Assembly: GCF_046630445.1 (NCBI RefSeq)
Contig: NC_092340.1
Location: 18,144,001 to 18,208,000, forward strand
DNA from: Rutidosis leptorrhynchoides
Lineage: Eukaryota > Streptophyta > Magnoliopsida > Asterales > Asteraceae
Reading direction: 5' to 3'
DNA: 64,000 nucleotides
The notes beneath the pieces are model-generated. The model was not told the DNA's origin. It was given only the letters and a program-made list of their open reading frames with translations, and did not search any database. Below, one piece after another: positions 10,560 to 22,273 of the stretch (within the stretch, counting starts at the first letter, position 1; each line of letters starts with the position of its first letter). Made by a program: the position numbers and the translations under genes.

Positions 10560-11040
10560 AATTGATATGCGGAAATATTTCATTGATTGAATATGTAAAC
10601 TGAAACGTTTTGATAAACTGAGTTGGAGATAAAAGATAACAAGAGAGTTTAAACTTGAAGGACTACATTTTGAATATATTGCTTATATCTCAGTTGTTTT
10701 AAAACTGATTCTCTAGTTTACAATGCACATGAACATGTTTAAATACATCAAATGGTCTAACAGCTATTTCCTAAAGAGGTTAGGCTCCATAAACACTTTT
10801 GGAACCACCTTTATGTAAATGGCAATGTGCAGATATGTATCCGTTTTGTTGTCTTCATGGCTGGACTTGGTTTGGCAGCTTGTGAAAGTCTCTAAAGGGA
10901 AAGGATGAAACTTGTTTTCTGATCCCAAAGTCAAATTAACTAATATGGTAATTTGACTCTTGGCTCCTTGTATTCTAACACTCCCCTCAAGTTGAATAGT
11001 GGGATCTCCACAATTCAACTTGACCAATACATCATTGAGA
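10560..11040 (-). mobile_element. Ty1/copia 3'-end fossil (unit 1)
   Basis: On the minus strand, ttcaacttgaggggag (polypurine tract, 10981-10996) is followed by TGTTAGAATACAAGG starting at 10980. This is the hallmark junction of many plant Ty1/copia elements between interior and 3' LTR. The LTR-like text runs down to around 10560, where its far end is not clear. Only this end is present. A fossil, incomplete, older than the unit duplication because all units share it. Confidence 0.55.
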
Positions 11041-11285
11041 GGTCTTCAGTTGACTAGTCAATCACGAGCTAGCTAGTCTTCAATTTTGTTCACTCTTCTC
11101 TCTCGAAAAGGTATTGTTAATAATTACACTGACAAAAGCATACTTTATGACAAATGACATGCTTTATGGTCAAACTAAATTTGACTTTGGTCAAAGCACA
11201 GTACTCAACGAAAATTCTATATATATTCGACCAAACCTATTTAATAATTTAACGGTAGGTAACATACAGACAACTCTTATATTTT

Positions 11286-13440
11286 GGACTTTTCTCTCTC
11301 TCTCTCTAAAGTATAAAGGCTCTCCGTACTTTCTGGTTTCCGACGAGTTAATGGGCGCTCCGGTCACCGGCTTATCGCCGGTGGTTCGATGAATCTTTAC
11401 CTTCTTATTTTCTTTCCCTTCGTTTCCATCTTTTTCTCCGTTCGAATTGCTCCTGACTTGATTTCTCCTGCGTTGCACCTTCGCTGACGGCTAACACAGG
11501 CGGCGAAAGCCCTTATTGGTCTTTTTGTGCTCTGTCGTTCTCCCTTGGTCCGGATATGGTGGTTTTTCAGTCGATGTGGGTATGTTCGTGTGTTTTTAAC
11601 TCCGGCACAGATTCCCAAGTTGAGGCTTCTATTCCGTTTGCAGGCGGCGAGGTTCGTGATGAACCTCTGCAGCGGTTTCAGGTAACCTTCTTGGTAGCTT
11701 TTGTTTCTTTTTTGCGTTGCTCTGTGCTATTTGTCCGAGATTCGGTCGGTGGTTATCAGAGTTTTTCTAATCTTTTATTAAAAATTGGCGAATTTTCGGT
11801 GGTCGCTGGGTTTTCCTGGGTGTTTGACGGCCGGCGGCGTCTTCTGTCGTGACTCTAAATCCTAAACCCTTAACCCTAATCTTTTATTAAAAATTTCCCT
11901 CTTTCCTTCCGAAGAAGTACAAATCGCAGCATTACTTGGCAGCGGCGTCGTTCGAATCTCTAATTTCACTTTTTATGTCATCATCAAATGAACAACGTTC
12001 ATAATTAAGATGATCATATTTTCGTAGAATGTGCAAACACTGATCTTACTTCTTTATTTCTTGATCAGGTCAACTAATACAGTTATCGCCTCATATGGAA
12101 AAGCTCGTGCCATGCCACAGATTCTGTTAATTACACTGTTGACCCGATAATAGATGTTTTGGGGAAAGTTATCTTTTACTACTAGTTCTTCGTTATCTAG
12201 TTCTATTATTATTATGCATTAATTAATTAATTAATAGTGCTCTAATTACAGGATGTTAAAGAAATGGTGCAAGAACTTTAGTATCGGTTGCTGAGTCTTG
12301 AAAGGTATAAGTTTTTTCTGGTTCTATTAAATCTACTACAAACTATTTTTTAAATACTTCATTCATTTATATCAACATCAGATGTTGGAATACTTCATAA
12401 ATGCTTCAATTTATCTACTTCTCTGCTATACGGGGTTTATTTGAATATCTGTACTACATATAGTTATTAACATGCACTATAATATTGAGTATAAAGAATC
12501 TGGCTTTAATTTATTTTTTGATATTTATTCATTTTCTATTTATCTGTGTAGCTCTACAATCTGCTGTACATGCAGGTTTGCAGGGAATAAGTGTTGCAAA
12601 TCATCGTGTCTCTAAAAGAAGAAATATATTAGACAAGGTTTATTGATATGTTCAAAAGATTGTTATATGCAGGATACCACTCATGACTTCCTGATGTAAT
12701 TCAAGTTAACTTGTCTCTTGTAGGATAGAAGTACCTATGGTGATGTAGCACCAATCGAGGGTCCGCGGCCTTCAATTTCCATTTTGTGTGACTGAACGCG
12801 TTATTATCATGGTTATAATCAAAATTGCGTTTTAGATTCATTTACTGTGCATAATGTATATCTTCTGACTTCTAAGATTTTGTTTCAGGGTAATAAAAGG
12901 ACGTCTTCACCCTTCACATTTTGTTGGTCGTGAAGTCGTTGTAATGACACAATGCTTAAACGGGTGGTTAGTCTCTTTCCCACTATCAATATCTTAGATA
13001 GTTTGTTTCCTTTCGTATTCCATTTGTTTCATGAGAAGTGCAATTTTTAGTTATCTAGTCAAGCTAATGAAAAAAAAAATCCTTAAATTAAGATGCTTAA
13101 ATTTGCGTGGCCCCAAATAATTGCCATCAGTTCATTTGAGACCAATGATAATGGTAATGGGATATATCTTTTATCTTTTGCACATAGGTGTGTTGTAGCC
13201 ATGCTTTAGTTGTCGAGGTCTGCCTAACAGAGAAAGGCGTTACTCAATGCTATAAGACCGCTCCCAACCATGAAGTCCTTCCTTGGACAGACCGCCACAT
13301 TAATCTTCTCTTCATTTCCTCACTATTTCCTACCTATCACATACCCATCACACACCACTACCAACCATGACATCTCCTCCCCATCACTTGGCCCCATCTT
13401 CTTCGTTAGATCTAGTTTTCAAGATAGCTTTTTAAATAAA
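11286..13440 (+). pseudogene. Spliced-gene relic of unknown identity (unit 1)
   Basis: Looks like the 5' part of a plant gene. A CT-rich leader (11286-11305) leads to ATG at 11351 (MGAPVTGLSPVVR) and a second ATG frame at 11556 ending at a donor-like cggtttcag/gtaacc (11681). Telo-box-like cctaaacccttaaccctaat is at about 11860. Further exon-like blocks follow between acceptor and donor words: 12584-12637 (GISVANHRVSKRRNILDK), 12724-12790 (DRSTYGDVAPIEGPRPSIS), 12889-12963 (VIKGRLHPSHFVGREVVVMT) and 13188-13290 (LTEKGVTQCYKTAPNHEVLP). I do not recognise the protein. Frames do not join into one convincing product, so it may be a decayed or captured gene, or a non-coding transcript. Confidence 0.35.
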
Positions 13441-14044
13441 AATTAACCATAACTAAATACTAGTAACTAAATACATATATACAACAAAATTAACAAACAA
13501 CCTACAATTTAATTAAAACAACTCGTGCTCACTTATGTGATGAAAAGAAGCAGGGCGAAGTTGATATGCTATTAGAGGGCAACCCTCAAATCGTTGGTAA
13601 TGGTCTAATGGGTCTCATATAAAAGAGACGATAATTAACAAAGGAACATTTCCATTTACTATAGTCATACTTGTCCTCAAACTTATCTACATTATAGCAA
13701 CAACATGGAAACTTATCTATATTCATATGAAACTTGCATATCAACAGAAGTTAGAAGTTGGAAGTTACAGATCATTCACATTATGATCTCACAATTGCAT
13801 AATACACACACCATTTGAATATAATAATAACTTAATAACAACTAAATTAAAGATCTTAATACTTAAAAGAGCTTGTCAACATATGTATTTTGTTATAACT
13901 GATAAATCAAGCTTACATAAATTATCAATAAACCGCATAAACTAAAGCATAAAAAGATACAAATTTATGAAGAATACACAAATATGATCAATTTACGTAA
14001 TCAATATCACAATTATATGTGTTTTAAAAGAAGATATATGTATG

Positions 14045-14104
<60 letters not shown>

Positions 14105-14289
14105 AAGCTTAACCACAAGAAAGATACAATCGTTGAAAAATATACAACTGCTTGATAGAATACGTAATACAAATGGATTTCTACTGTAATTAACTAGTAG
14201 TATCTCAAAAAAATGAACGAATACCTAATGAAGACGTGTTGACGTGCATAAGTTAAATTTAAACAAGAAGAGGAGAGAATGATACCTGC
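13441..14289. other. AT-rich stretch with short (TA)n tract (unit 1)
   Basis: Holds a (TA)n microsatellite at about 14047-14099. A short coding-like run on the plus strand at 13537-13622 (CDEKKQGEVDMLLEGNPQIV, then a stop) recurs in units 2 and 3. I cannot connect it to a gene. Counterparts: 28566-29369 with (TA)n at 29135-29196, and 50419-51259 with (TA)n at 51027-51075. Unit 2 lacks 'acattatagcaacaacatggaaactt'. Confidence 0.5.
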
Positions 14290-15431
14290 CATCATTTAGG
14301 AAAAAGATTATGGACCGCTCGTAAAGATTGCATTTTCATTATGCCGATACACAACCATTGCCATTGAGTGGAATTCCAACTGACTAGATATTGATTGTTT
14401 AAATTATAACGAAAAATATACCTGTTAACATTTCTGACCCAAAAATATTCATCATGACGCTAAAGGCTAACATACAAAATGCGGTCAATAACCTTGGTAG
14501 AAAAACCTCCGAAATGCACGAGTTTACTCCCATTCCATTTAATCATAATCCCTCCAGTTAAATATACCCACTAAGGTATATTGACTTCCAATGGTGTTTT
14601 GTTGGTATACCAAAAAAATATCTCACACTAATGTTATGTTCACCCCAAAATATTTCCCCTATGATATCATATTATTATATCTTAAACCAGTAGCACACCC
14701 ATCACAAAATGTCTACACTATTTGTTCGAGCCGATATTCAATCTGAGTTGAATGAACTCCAACGAAGACCTTGTCAATTAGAGAGTGGAATGTTGAAATC
14801 ATCAAAAATATTGTCGTACAAAACAATTCCTTCCTCCTCTCTTCTCGTGATGACGGTATTCTTTGGATATTTTTCAATAGATGCATTCTGAATCGGCATC
14901 TCTATTCGGGTCAAAACCTACCTTGTTTTGATCGACTACATGTTCATAGATTATTTTATCTATTTGGTGACGATCAGTAATAACCCTAACAACATAATCA
15001 TCTTGTAATGGGTTTTCCAGAAAATTTTCGTTTAGAGGGATGATGGCTTCTTGCATATTGATTATGTTTCAAAGGATGAGAAAATAGTCGTCTATGTAAT
15101 GGAAAATTCGTACTTGTTCTCTGAAGAGCATATTGCTATGATGCATATCTAGAACAGTAGCTAATCCACCTGGTTGATATTAAGATTTCGTACATCGGAG
15201 AACCGGAAGCTAAAAACTTGATCAATGAAAAAAGTTAAAGTCACCTGACAAAGTGGGTTTTGTATTCAAACGAATGTTGTACCATGTATGAACCGTAAAT
15301 TATGCCTTACTAAATGGTGTACAAGTTTCGGTTGATAACGTTGACTTGATACAATTCGGAAATATCAATTTTCTTTAAGAGGAAGTAATTCATCTATGGG
15401 AAGTCCTTTTTTTGAAAGAGGGATTATCCAT
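14290..15431 (-). pseudogene. Copy A, unknown plant gene family (unit 1)
   Basis: Minus strand. ATG at 15431 (MDNPSFK, aligning with MENPHN of copy D), KIDISELYQ (against QLDVSELYR), GLATVLDMHHSNMLFREQ (about 15170-15115), an open stretch 15056-14874 (MQEAIIPLNENFLENPLQDD, YVVRVITDRHQIDKIIYEHV), then GIFNWRDYD, LVHFGGFSTKVIDRILYVSL and RYIFRYNLNNQYLVSW (about 14570-14385). It covers the whole family length, N-terminal to C-terminal. Frames shift several times, so a relic unless introns explain some shifts. Head to head with copy B. Function unknown. Confidence 0.6.
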
Positions 15432-15440
15432 GGTTTTATG

Positions 15441-16107
15441 CAAGGTTGTAAAACTTGCGACTCGGGGAGAACTCGGCCGAAGGTTTTTGAGGAGTTCTCG
15501 GCGACTCGGGGAAAACTCGGGGGAGAACTCGGGGTTTGACTAATGTTGACTTTTAATATAAATATATATATATATATTCTGATAATATATAAATAAGAGG
15601 GGTTGTTATTGTCATTTAATTAAAGGTTCAAGAGTTCATATCAAGTTTGTTCTTGGTATTAAAGTTTGGTAAAAGTTGAGGGGCTATTATTGTCCTTTTA
15701 TAAAAGAAAAAAAAATAAAATACTTAAACAATCACTCATGTGCTTACCAGACCAAATCTAAAAACTCACGTTTTCTTCTTTACCCTTTATTACTCGGTAT
15801 TATATAGTTTATTAAACCCTAAAAAGTTAAAAAAGACAGCCACCACCTTACCTTCTCCGGTCACCGGATTTTACAGGTTTCACCTTTTTTTCTTCCTTTC
15901 TTCACTTCCTTTTGATGTTCGTCTTCTCCTTCCTCATCTTTACTCGATTCCGCCAACATCTATAAGTTTTCTGACACTGTTAAATGATGCTTAACCGCCG
16001 TTGACCGGCGGTTGCCGGCGGTTGACCGAGTTTTTAGCGAGTTTGGTCCCGATTTATCGTTTGCTTCCTTCTGCCGTTTTCTCGCCGAGAACTCGGCCGA
16101 CAACACT
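15441..16107. mobile_element. Mutator-like element, 667 bp, at the start of copy A (unit 1)
   Basis: Flanked by perfect 9-bp ggttttatg (15432-15440, 16108-16116). The empty site is seen in unit 2 (32065-32085). Ends are full of CTCGGCCGAGTTCTCGGC-type text, and the left end CAAGGTTGTAAAACTTGCGA resembles the foldback element's end (AAGGTTGCAAAAATCGG), so the two are probably kin. The interior has an 84-codon frame (15740-15994) of unknown nature with a CT-rich leader, perhaps captured. It sits directly against the copy A start codon and would separate it from its promoter. Confidence 0.8.
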
Positions 16108-16269
16108 GGTTTTATGGCTGATGGCGGCGGTTGGCTATAGGTTGTTAGTGGTGTTGGTTACAACTTAAAGGGGTTTTAAGGTTTGATGTGAGAGAAATTG
16201 AGCTAGGGAATGAGTTTGATGTGAGAGAAATTTGATATTAAGAAGTATCAATCAAATATATAATATATA

Positions 16270-16880
16270 TAACCATACAAATAAACATTATTTTGATAAT
16301 ACAATATTAGAGGATGCCATTTTTATCTAGTTCTATTTGCTAATGTTGTATATATGGTTGGTGTATATTCCGTCCTCTAATATTGTAACATTATAAATAA
16401 TGTTTATCCATATTATATTTTATAGTTCATAATATTGTTTTGAATTCACATCATACACAATACCAACAATACCCAATCCCGCATATGCGATGAATTCACA
16501 TCATAATATCTATTAAATTATATCTATAACTATTATCTATTATAATTCACATCATAATAGATATAATTTAATTTAAGAAAATTAAATTAAATACAATAAA
16601 CATTAGAGGATGCCATTTTTATCTAGTTCTATTTGCTAATGTTGTATATATGGTTGGTGTATATTCCGTCCTCTAATATTGTAACATTATAAATAATGTT
16701 TATCCATATTATATTTTATAGTTCATAATATTGTTTTGAATTCACATCATACACAATACCAACAATACCCAATCCCGCATATGCGATGAATTCACATCAT
16801 AATATCTATTAAATTATATCTATAACTATTATCTATTATAATTCACATCATAATAGATATAATTTAATTTAAGAAAATTA
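16270..16880. repeat. Doubled 296-bp segment holding a small foldback MITE (unit 1)
   Basis: Copies begin at 16306 and 16602 (attagaggatgccattttta). Each holds a foldback: 'acaatattagagga' against its complement 'tcctctaatattgt', continuing outward as ataaacattatt / aataatgtttat, so a MITE of about 130 bp (16282-16412). The rest has a second inverted pair, gaattcacatcataatat / atattatgatgtgaatt-like. Superfamily not certain. Confidence 0.6.
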
Positions 16881-16889
16881 ATATGTTCT

Positions 16890-17030
16890 TTTTAACCCTC
16901 CCTCTCACCCACATAAAAATATATTTCTCATCTCATTATCTCTCAAATCAAATCTAACCCTAAACCCTTTCAAGCGGCCGCCAACACCGCAAATACCCCA
17001 TCTCCGGTCGTAGTCACCACCTATCCAACC
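16890..17030 (+). promoter_or_regulatory. Putative promoter and leader of copy B
   Basis: TTTTTAACCCTCCCTCTCACCC is followed by cataaaaatatatt (about 16912-16925, TATA-like), a CT-rich leader (tctcatctcattatctctc), the telo-box-like aaccctaaaccc (about 16959-16970) and a GC-rich leader with gcggccgcc. Corresponding text is at 32770-32911 and 53860-54000, and in diverged form before copies D and E. Telo-boxes and CT-rich leaders are common near plant transcription starts. Activity here is inferred only. Confidence 0.35.
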
Positions 17031-18640
17031 ATAGATAATCTCGTTACTCAACCTGTTCTTCCTTCATAAGGACTCCCAGGACTCCCATATATTAATTCCC
17101 CGATCTCTCTTAGAGAAACTGATGTTCTCAAATGTATTAACTCACTGTTATAAACTGAAGGTTATATCATTTAATTAGATATACTTTACGTTTCATATAT
17201 GGGTACATTGTTCGTCCAAATATAAACCGCGAGTATTCACTTTTGTCGGGTGACTGACTTTTTTAGTGATTGGCTTCAGGTTCTCCGAGGTGTGAAATCT
17301 CAGACGTCGACCACTGCATTACCTAATGTTTTAGAATACGTATCATAGAAATATGCTTTTCGCGGAACGAGTATGAATTACCCAATCGTACATGATTACT
17401 TTCTCATCTTTCTAAACATAATCATTATGCAAGAAACTATCATCCTACTAGATGATCCTGATAATCTCATCTCATTTTTTCATTTGCCAAAATTTGAAAA
17501 AAGCGTCAAAGGATAGTGACAAGTGTCGGTTGTAGCCAATGACCATCTTCATCGGATATATTTTCTTGTAAAACACGAAAAAGGGATGTATACTGAAAAA
17601 CGATGGAAATAGTGTGGAGCCTCAATAGCTAATGGTTCACAACAGCCATGAGTACAATATCTCTTGATTGATTGTTTTCAGATTCTCATAATTGGTTCGA
17701 TACAGAAATACTTGTTGTCACAAACCACTAATGAAATTGTATTCGTGATACAGTGGTAGACCATTCAGAAGTTTTACATACTTAGTTAGTAGCTATTCTT
17801 CATGATTACTTAAGCTTGTAGTTATAAGAAAGTTAAATTCACCTTGAAAGAGATCTTGTGGTAGATCGACCAAGCTCTCTACTGCATTACTCTCTTAGGG
17901 TGAAATTCTATAGAGATAAAATAATCTTCGCATAAGTTGTTAATCAAAACTTGGTTAGTTTTGAATATTTTATTGTTGGAGGTCCTTGGGTACAAATGAA
18001 GAAGGCAATTCAAATGTATTTATCGAAAATAATCAAGAGAAACATATCATTATCCCCCCGGTGTGCATGCTGTTGTGTTTAATGATCTCATAGATCTCAT
18101 ATCTCAGTTTCCAAGCGACAATGTGTTGTTAGAGTTTATAAGGAGTTTGATGATCCGCACTAACGGGTTTACTGGTCATTTTGTAGTCCATGCACTGATT
18201 GTTTGAGATTTGTTTTTTTGGGATGGAACAACGTATCATTGTTAGATATTTGCTTTTATATCAAAGAAATAATACTGAAAGTCCCCATGTAGGTGTATTT
18301 GACTGGGAGAGGGATGATGATAGGGAATGAGATCCAACTAATCCGTTTTAGAGGATTGTCTTAAAAGTTATTAATGGTATTGTGTATGGATAACCTTCAT
18401 GGTTGTGAAGATATGGATATGGAACTTGAAGGTAGCATGTATATTTCTCTATTTGACTTAAACCCTCGGAATTGGCTTAATCAATTGGAACTTCTCCATG
18501 CAGATGCTCGGCAACATGCAAACCTCCTCTTTACAAGAGGATTACCCCTGCGGTCCAGCAAGGTAATCTATTTCCTCCATGATATTGACGATAACATGTA
18601 TCATTCTCTTCTTTTCTTGATTATATTTAACTTAATTTAA
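17031..18640 (+). pseudogene. Copy B, unknown plant gene family (full span, broken)
   Basis: Unrecognised family. Alignment by eye to the start of copy D (MENPHN...) puts the original start at 17031, where the codon now reads ATA (IDNLVTQ). Downstream come a stretch like LEYVS.KYAFRGTSMN (about 17330-17375), matching LLDMLNSYMLFRERG of copy D, then NIIIMQETI, then GGPWVQMKKAIQMY near 17980, and an open 88-codon tail at 18374-18640. Several frame changes and stops show it is not a working gene as it stands. Introns cannot be ruled out. It lies head to head with copy A (ending 15431) and tail to tail with copy C (from 18641). A TATA-like box and telo-box lie upstream, near 16910 and 16960. Confidence 0.6.
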
Positions 18641-20778
18641 CTTAATTTATATATAATCAACAAGAGAATAATATCGTTCATCGTCAATATCATTGAGGAA
18701 AAAGTTACCCTAATCGACTGCGAGGGTAAGTCCTCTTTTAAAGATAGTATTTTCTTGATGCCGCGCATCCGCATGGGAAAGTCCAACTGGTCGAGCAGAG
18801 TTCGATTGTTTAAGTCAAAACGAAGAATATACCTATTACCTTCAAGAAAGGTTGCAAAAATCGGATAAATCGGCTGAGTTCTCGCCGAGAAATCGTTTTA
18901 GAGTTGCTGCTGAGTTCTCGTTTTATCGGCCAAAAAATCCGTCAATGACCGATAAATTGAGTTTCTCGGTGAAATCTCGGTCAAATCGGTGAAATCTCGG
19001 TCAAATCGGTGAAATCTCGGGTATCATTAAAATTATCCCAAGAGTTAACGCAAGTCAACCGCTGAGAACTCCTAGAAATGGTCCTGCCGAGAACTCCCCT
19101 GTTAAGCTCATTCTCAAACTCCTCCATATCAAACAAATCAAATTGCTGCTCATAAATTCTTATAAACGGTTGTCTTTTCCACGCAGCATCGAAAGTAGCA
19201 CGAAACACCACAAAATATTGAATGATTCGACCATCTTCTCAATGGGGAACGATAATATTATTTTTCTGATCATCTTCTATAACATGATTTTGCGTTACCA
19301 TAACCAATTGGTTCCAGAACCTTGAGAGATTAAGTATGAAAAAGCTAACATAACCTGTTAGTAACTTGAGCATACACAAGATGATCTCTAGCAAAATGAT
19401 CAGAGATGATTTTAGCAGAGGAAAATTCATCATTAGAGTTCATCATTGAATTCATTAATAGCAAGATGACCTGTTTAAAAGGTAAGATCTGCACCTTGTA
19501 ATGCATTATCAGAAAAATGTGGATCTTGAAGAATATTTCTTTCTTCTAAATTGATGACATTCAAAATCCTTATAAAGAAAACATCTAGTAAGGCGCGATC
19601 CAGTTTCTGAATGTTATTATAAGGATTTTGAATGTTATTAATTTACAAGAAAGAAATATTTTTCAAGATCCACATTTTCCTAATAATGCATTATAAAGTG
19701 CAGATGTTACCTTTCAAACAGGTCATCTTGCTAATACTGAATTCAATGAAGAACTCTTTAATGATGAATTTTTCTCAGCTAGAATCATCTCTCATTGTTT
19801 AGCTAGAGATCATCTTGTGTATACTCAAGTTACAGGTTATGTTAACTTTTACATAATCTCCGAAGGTCCTGTTCTTTGGAACCAGTTGGTTATGGTAATG
19901 CAAAATGAGGTTATAGTAGATGATCAAGAAAATAATATTATCGTTTCCATTGGGAAGATGGTCAGATCGTTCTATATGCTGTGGTGTTTCGTGCTAATTT
20001 CGATGCTGTGTGGAAGAGAACTGTTTATAAGAATTTCTGAGCAGCAATTTGATTTGTTTGATATGGAGGAGTTTGAGAATAAGGTTAACAGTGGAGTTCT
20101 CGGCGGGACCATTTCTGGGAGTTCTCGGAGAACTTGGGGAGTTCTCGACGGTTGACTTTTGGGATAATTTTTATGATACCGAGATTTGATCGATTTTTGG
20201 CCGAGAAACTCAATTTATAACGACCGATTTTTTGGCCGATTTCAAAACGAGAACTCGGCAGCAACTCCAAAATGATTTCTCGGCGAGAACTTGACCGATT
20301 TTTTCGATTTTTGCAACCTTGCTTTCAAGTATCAAATCCATATCTTCACGAAATGAACGCTAACATACATAATACAATCTGTAACCTTACAAGACAATCC
20401 TTCAAAACGAATTAGTTGATCCAATTCCCTCCCATCATCCTCCTCCTAATCAAATACACCTACCATGGTGTATTGACTCCTTGTATTATTTTATGACATA
20501 TAAGCAAATCCCTAACAATGATACGTCGTTCCATCCCATCCCAAAAATAATTAAAACTCAAACAAACTGCACATGGACCACAAAATGACCAGTAAAACTC
20601 GTTGGTGCATATCATTAGACTCCTCATAAACTCTAACAAATCGTTGTCGCTTAGAAATCGGAATGCCGAGATCATTAAAAACAATAGAGTACAAAACAAT
20701 ATTCATTTGGACCCAAGGACCTCCAATTAGAAAATATTCAAAACCAACCAAGTTTTGATTACTATAATAAAATATCAA
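18641..20778 (-). pseudogene. Copy C, unknown plant gene family (unit 2)
   Basis: Equivalent of 1011-3148. Minus-strand text starts at 20778 (MIFYYSNQNLVGFEYF) and keeps VFNDLGIPISKRQRFVRVYE. One added base relative to unit 1 near 20594 shifts the frame inside the 'HQRV' region. Split at 20320-18848 by the foldback element. Inverted partner of copy B at 17940-18640. Confidence 0.6.
18848..20320. mobile_element. Foldback Mutator-like element, internally deleted (unit 2)
   Basis: Same element at the same site as 1216-2691, with the same central deletion and the same filler at about 19583-19605. The left terminal zone shows a clean tandem run of 'aatcggtgaaatctcggtc' (about 18968-19018), typical of subterminal repeats in Mutator-like elements. 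Shared insertion site and deletion show both predate the unit duplication. Confidence 0.65.
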
Positions 20779-21035
20779 TGAACATTATAAATCAATATTA
20801 AAATTTTATTAAAATACCATAACAAGAAGCTCATAACCTTGAACACATGCTCATGTGGTCTTTAATGGCATGTTTCTTATACATATCGTCTTCAAATTTG
20901 GTATCTAATAGATTAAGGGTGTTGATAAATCCAACACCAAAATTGCTTACGTGCATTATTGAGTTGTACTCTACAACTGCAACCAAACAATGCATAAAAG
21001 TGGTGAATTTATCAATTTTGATGTTGGTTTATCAC

Positions 21036-22196
21036 TAGGGATGGCAATGGCCACCCGATCCGGTGGATATCCACCGGATCCACCCGTTTCGTGTTGGATA
21101 TGGATGAACTTAAATGGATATGGATACGGATGAACCTAAATGGATATGGATATGGACATGGATGAAAAGTTTCATCCATGGATATATCCATTACCACCCG
21201 AAATACATATACAGATACGTAAATACAGATATATGATTTCATATTTATTATTACAAGTTCATTTACCGTTAGATTTATATTTTAATTTCAACTCTATAAT
21301 GAAATAACTATAATATATGACAATAAAACACGTATATATAACAAAATAAACTTAAAATTTCATATTTAATATTTCATAATATATGTTTTATAGTAAGTTA
21401 TTCAAATTTGGTTATATCTTCGACAAAGATTACATATACAAATACGTAAATGGATATGGATATGGACATGGATGAAAAGTTTCATCCATGGATATATCCA
21501 TTACCACCCGAAATACATATACAGATACGTAAATACAGATATATGATTTCATATTTATTATTACAAGTTCATTTACCGTTAGATTTATATTTTAATTTCA
21601 ACTCTATAATGAAATAACTATAATATATGACAATAAAACACGTATATATAACAAAATAAACTTAAAATTTCATATTTAATATTTCATAATATATGTTTTA
21701 TAGTAAGTTATTCAAATTTGGTTATATCTTCGACAAAGATTACATATACAAATACGTAAATACAGATATATGATTTCATATTTATTATTACAAGTTCATT
21801 TACCGTTAGATTTATATTTTAATTTCAACCCTATAATGAAATAACTATAATATATGACAATAAAACACGTATATATAACAAAATAAACTTAAAATTTCAT
21901 ATTTAATATTTCATAATATATGTTTTATAGTAAGTTATTCAAATTTGGTTATATCTTCGACAAAGATTACATATTCTTATGGATAGATTTTAATTATGTC
22001 ATTATATATTTTTTTCTACTATTTTTCATCGCATATTAGAAAATATTATAACATTTTGTTAATATCCATTGGATATCCATTAACCCGCTTAATTCACTGG
22101 ATATGGATATGGATGGATGACTTGAAACTAAATGGATATGGATATGGATATGGATAGGACATCATCCGATCCATATCCGATCCATTGCCATCCCTA
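21036..22196. mobile_element. hAT-type MITE, expanded by internal tandem repeats (unit 2)
   Basis: Same insertion as 3380-4014 but 1,161 bp long. A 310-bp step (tggatatggatatggacatg at 21141 and 21451) and a 227-bp step (tacatatacaratacgtaaa at 21514 and 21741) multiply the AT-rich interior to about three copies. Joins fall in shared 'aatacgtaaa' text, suggesting slippage or unequal exchange at short homology. Confidence 0.8.
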
Positions 22197-22273
22197 TTTT
22201 TCACTAGCCATAAATTTACCGTAGGTTAAGTTACTGAGAGTGGTTGTATAACCAAAAGACCAGATTTAGTTTA

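Larger units (their letters stand above)
1..17635. repeat. Tandem unit 1 (A-type, carries solo LTR)
   Basis: First of four related large units. Its left edge is set by the window, because copy B is already under way at base 1. Markers that separate it from units 2 and 4 are an Athila-type solo LTR (4535-7568), a 667-bp Mutator-like insertion (15441-16107) and a doubled 296-bp MITE segment (16306-16880). The last two recur in the second part of unit 3 at an offset near 36,970 bases, and the LTR recurs there in a shorter form. The unit start is arbitrary and chosen only because the word there recurs in all four copies. Confidence 0.9.

Noticed and set aside
10764-11027. 87-codon minus-strand ORF repeated in all four units
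   Set aside because: Crosses the interior/LTR junction of the copia fossil, so it is not a host gene; sameness reflects recent duplication.
17400-17640. Minus-strand 86-codon ORF seen in full at 33378-33638
   Set aside because: Lies opposite copy B and has no family motif; interrupted in the other units.
21141-21960. Possible CRISPR-like or satellite array
   Set aside because: Direct repeats of 227-310 bp within a plant MITE, without spacers of even length; CRISPR arrays are not expected in plant nuclear DNA.
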